DNA of 64,000 nt from Serratia fonticola. Lineage in GTDB: Bacteria > Pseudomonadota > Gammaproteobacteria > Enterobacterales > Enterobacteriaceae. Of the stretch, positions 62,777 through 64,000 are shown piece by piece. The stretch lies in assembly GCF_006715025.1 (NCBI RefSeq), contig NZ_VFMK01000001.1, forward strand, positions 1,798,001 to 1,862,000, given 5' to 3'. A model generated the notes under the pieces. It did no database searches. It worked only from the letters and a program-made list of their open reading frames with translations, and was not told the origin of the DNA. The position numbers and the translations under genes were made by a program. Numbering within the stretch: the first letter of the stretch is position 1; each line of letters starts with the position of its first letter.

Positions 62777-64000
62777 TCATTGCGCCGTGCGCTTCTTACG
62801 CGGCTTTTTCGCCACGGTAATCGTCTTCACTTCGCTCTCTACCCAGCCATCCTGCAGGCGGGTTTTCAACATTTCCCCAACCTGAGCCTGCTGGGTGGTT
62901 TTCAGTAATTCTCCGCCGGGGGTTTGCGTCACGCTGTAACCCCGAGCCAGCGTAGCCAGCGGGCTGACCGCTTCCAATTGGCTGCAGGCTACGCCAAAGC
63001 GCTGGCGATAACCATTGAGCTGCCGCTCCATTCCCTGCTGCAGGCGGTATTCCTGCTGCTGAATACGCTGCTGCAAACGGTGGATCCGCCCCATCGGTTG
63101 CATTTGCGACAGACGTTGCTGAACGCGTTCGGCGCGGCGTGAGGAGAGGCGTAATTGCTGTTGCATGCCTTCCTCAAGGCGACGCTGTAACTTGAACAAC
63201 AAGGTTTGCTGGCGCGCCAGACGCAGGTGCGGATGCTGTTGTTGTAAGCGATGGTTGATCCGGGTGAACTGCTGTTGGCGCTGTGCCAGATAATAGTCCA
63301 TTGCCATTTCCAGCCGTTGTTGCTGTGACTGTAACTGGCGTAATAATTCAAGCTGATTGCGGCTGACCAGTTCGGCGGCGGCGGAAGGGGTTGGCGCACG
63401 CAAATCGGCAACAAAGTCGGCAATGGTGACGTCAGTTTCGTGGCCGACGGCGCTGACAATGGGGATCGCGCTGGCAAAAATCGCCCGCGCTACGCGCTCG
63501 TCGTTAAAACTCCACAGGTCTTCCAGTGAACCGCCCCCGCGCCCGACGATCAGCACGTCACACTCTTCGCGGCGATTCGCGGTTTCGATGGCTCTGACGA
63601 TTTGCATCGGGGCTTCAGCCCCCTGCACGGAGGTCGGGTAAATCACGATCGGCAACGAAGGATCGCGCCGCTGTAACACTTGCAGGATATCGTGCAGTGC
63701 TGCGCCGCTGGCAGAGGTGATCACCCCAACGCGTTTGGCCGGGCTGGGTAGCGGTTGCTTGAATTGCTGATCAAACAGGCCTTCGGCCGCGAGGCGTTGT
63801 TTCAACTGCTCGAACTGCTGTTGCAGCAGGCCGTCACCGGCGGGCTGCATGCTTTCGGCAATCAGTTGGTAATCACCGCGTGGTTCATACAAGGTGATGC
63901 TGGCGCGCACCAGAACCTGCTGACCATTCTGCGGGCGGAAAGTGGTGCGGCGGTTGCTGTTGCGGAACATGGCGCAACGTACCTGAGCACGATCGTCTTT
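62777..64000 (-). CDS. xseA: Exodeoxyribonuclease VII large subunit (N-terminus beyond window)
   Basis: About 407 C-terminal residues are visible; the frame is open to the last base, so roughly 50 N-terminal residues (most of the OB fold) lie outside. The visible part begins KDDRAQVRCAMFRN. The catalytic region contains VGRGGGSLEDLWSFNDE and GHETDVTIADFVADLRAPTP; a long Gln-rich coiled coil follows. With XseB it degrades single-stranded DNA. The ATG at 63970 is internal. Neighbour of yfgJ and der as in E. coli, with an accessory locus inserted. Confidence 0.96.
   Translation of the reverse strand, partial: KDDRAQVRCAMFRNSNRRTTFRPQNGQQVLVRASITLYEPRGDYQLIAESMQPAGDGLLQQQFEQLKQRLAAEGLFDQQFKQPLPSPAKRVGVITSASGAALHDILQVLQRRDPSLPIVIYPTSVQGAEAPMQIVRAIETANRREECDVLIVGRGGGSLEDLWSFNDERVARAIFASAIPIVSAVGHETDVTIADFVADLRAPTPSAAAELVSRNQLELLRQLQSQQQRLEMAMDYYLAQRQQQFTRINHRLQQQHPHLRLARQQTLLFKLQRRLEEGMQQQLRLSSRRAERVQQRLSQMQPMGRIHRLQQRIQQQEYRLQQGMERQLNGYRQRFGVACSQLEAVSPLATLARGYSVTQTPGGELLKTTQQAQVGEMLKTRLQDGWVESEVKTITVAKKPRKKRTAQ

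Overview
The window is enterobacterial chromosome, most likely Serratia or a close relative. This is inferred from near-identity of many proteins to remembered E. coli orthologues, core gene order around purL, glmY, glnB, hmp, glyA, isc, rodZ, hisS and der, abundant ERIC repeats, a glutamine-dependent NAD synthetase beside glnB, and a FAD-type spermidine dehydrogenase of the kind purified long ago from Serratia marcescens. No phage, transposase, CRISPR array, rRNA or tRNA was recognised.

Layout. 1-9.1 kb: the end of pgpC, a yiaY-type Fe-alcohol dehydrogenase, a DUF2157 membrane protein, tadA, mltF and purL with a PurR operator. 9.1-13.6 kb: the sRNA gene glmY with sigma-54 promoter and three GlrR boxes, then its regulators glrK-glrG-glrR. 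13.7-16.1 kb: glutamine-dependent nadE and glnB, followed by a 139-bp tandem repeat. 16.2-28 kb: an accessory polyamine island with a LysR regulator, a YdcSTUV-type ABC importer, two gamma-aminobutyraldehyde dehydrogenase paralogues, a Tat-type spermidine dehydrogenase and a triheme cytochrome c. Together they could oxidise spermidine at the periplasmic face, pass the electrons to the respiratory chain, and convert 4-aminobutanal to GABA.

28-38 kb: hmp (with an NsrR site) divergent from glyA, a possible structured RNA after glyA, hcaT, csiE, a DUF1007/NicO metal pair, suhB and trmJ. 37.5-45.2 kb: the Fe-S operon iscRSUA-hscBA-fdx-iscX-pepB, unusually interrupted by ERIC elements in nearly every larger intergenic gap. 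45.3-57.6 kb: sseB, ndk, rlmN, pilW, rodZ, ispG, hisS, yfgM, bamB, der, an AEC-type carrier and yfgJ. 57.6-62.7 kb: an accessory sugar locus (LacI-type regulator, MFS transporter, GH31 glycosidase) with a good CRP site. The window ends inside xseA.

Most genes are ordinary housekeeping genes. The parts worth attention are the polyamine respiration island, a 100-bp tandem repeat that re-duplicates the 3' end of ydcS, the repeats after glnB, ERIC colonisation of the isc operon, and the structured segment after glyA. Function calls rest on recognition of protein sequence and motifs by eye; no database search was run.
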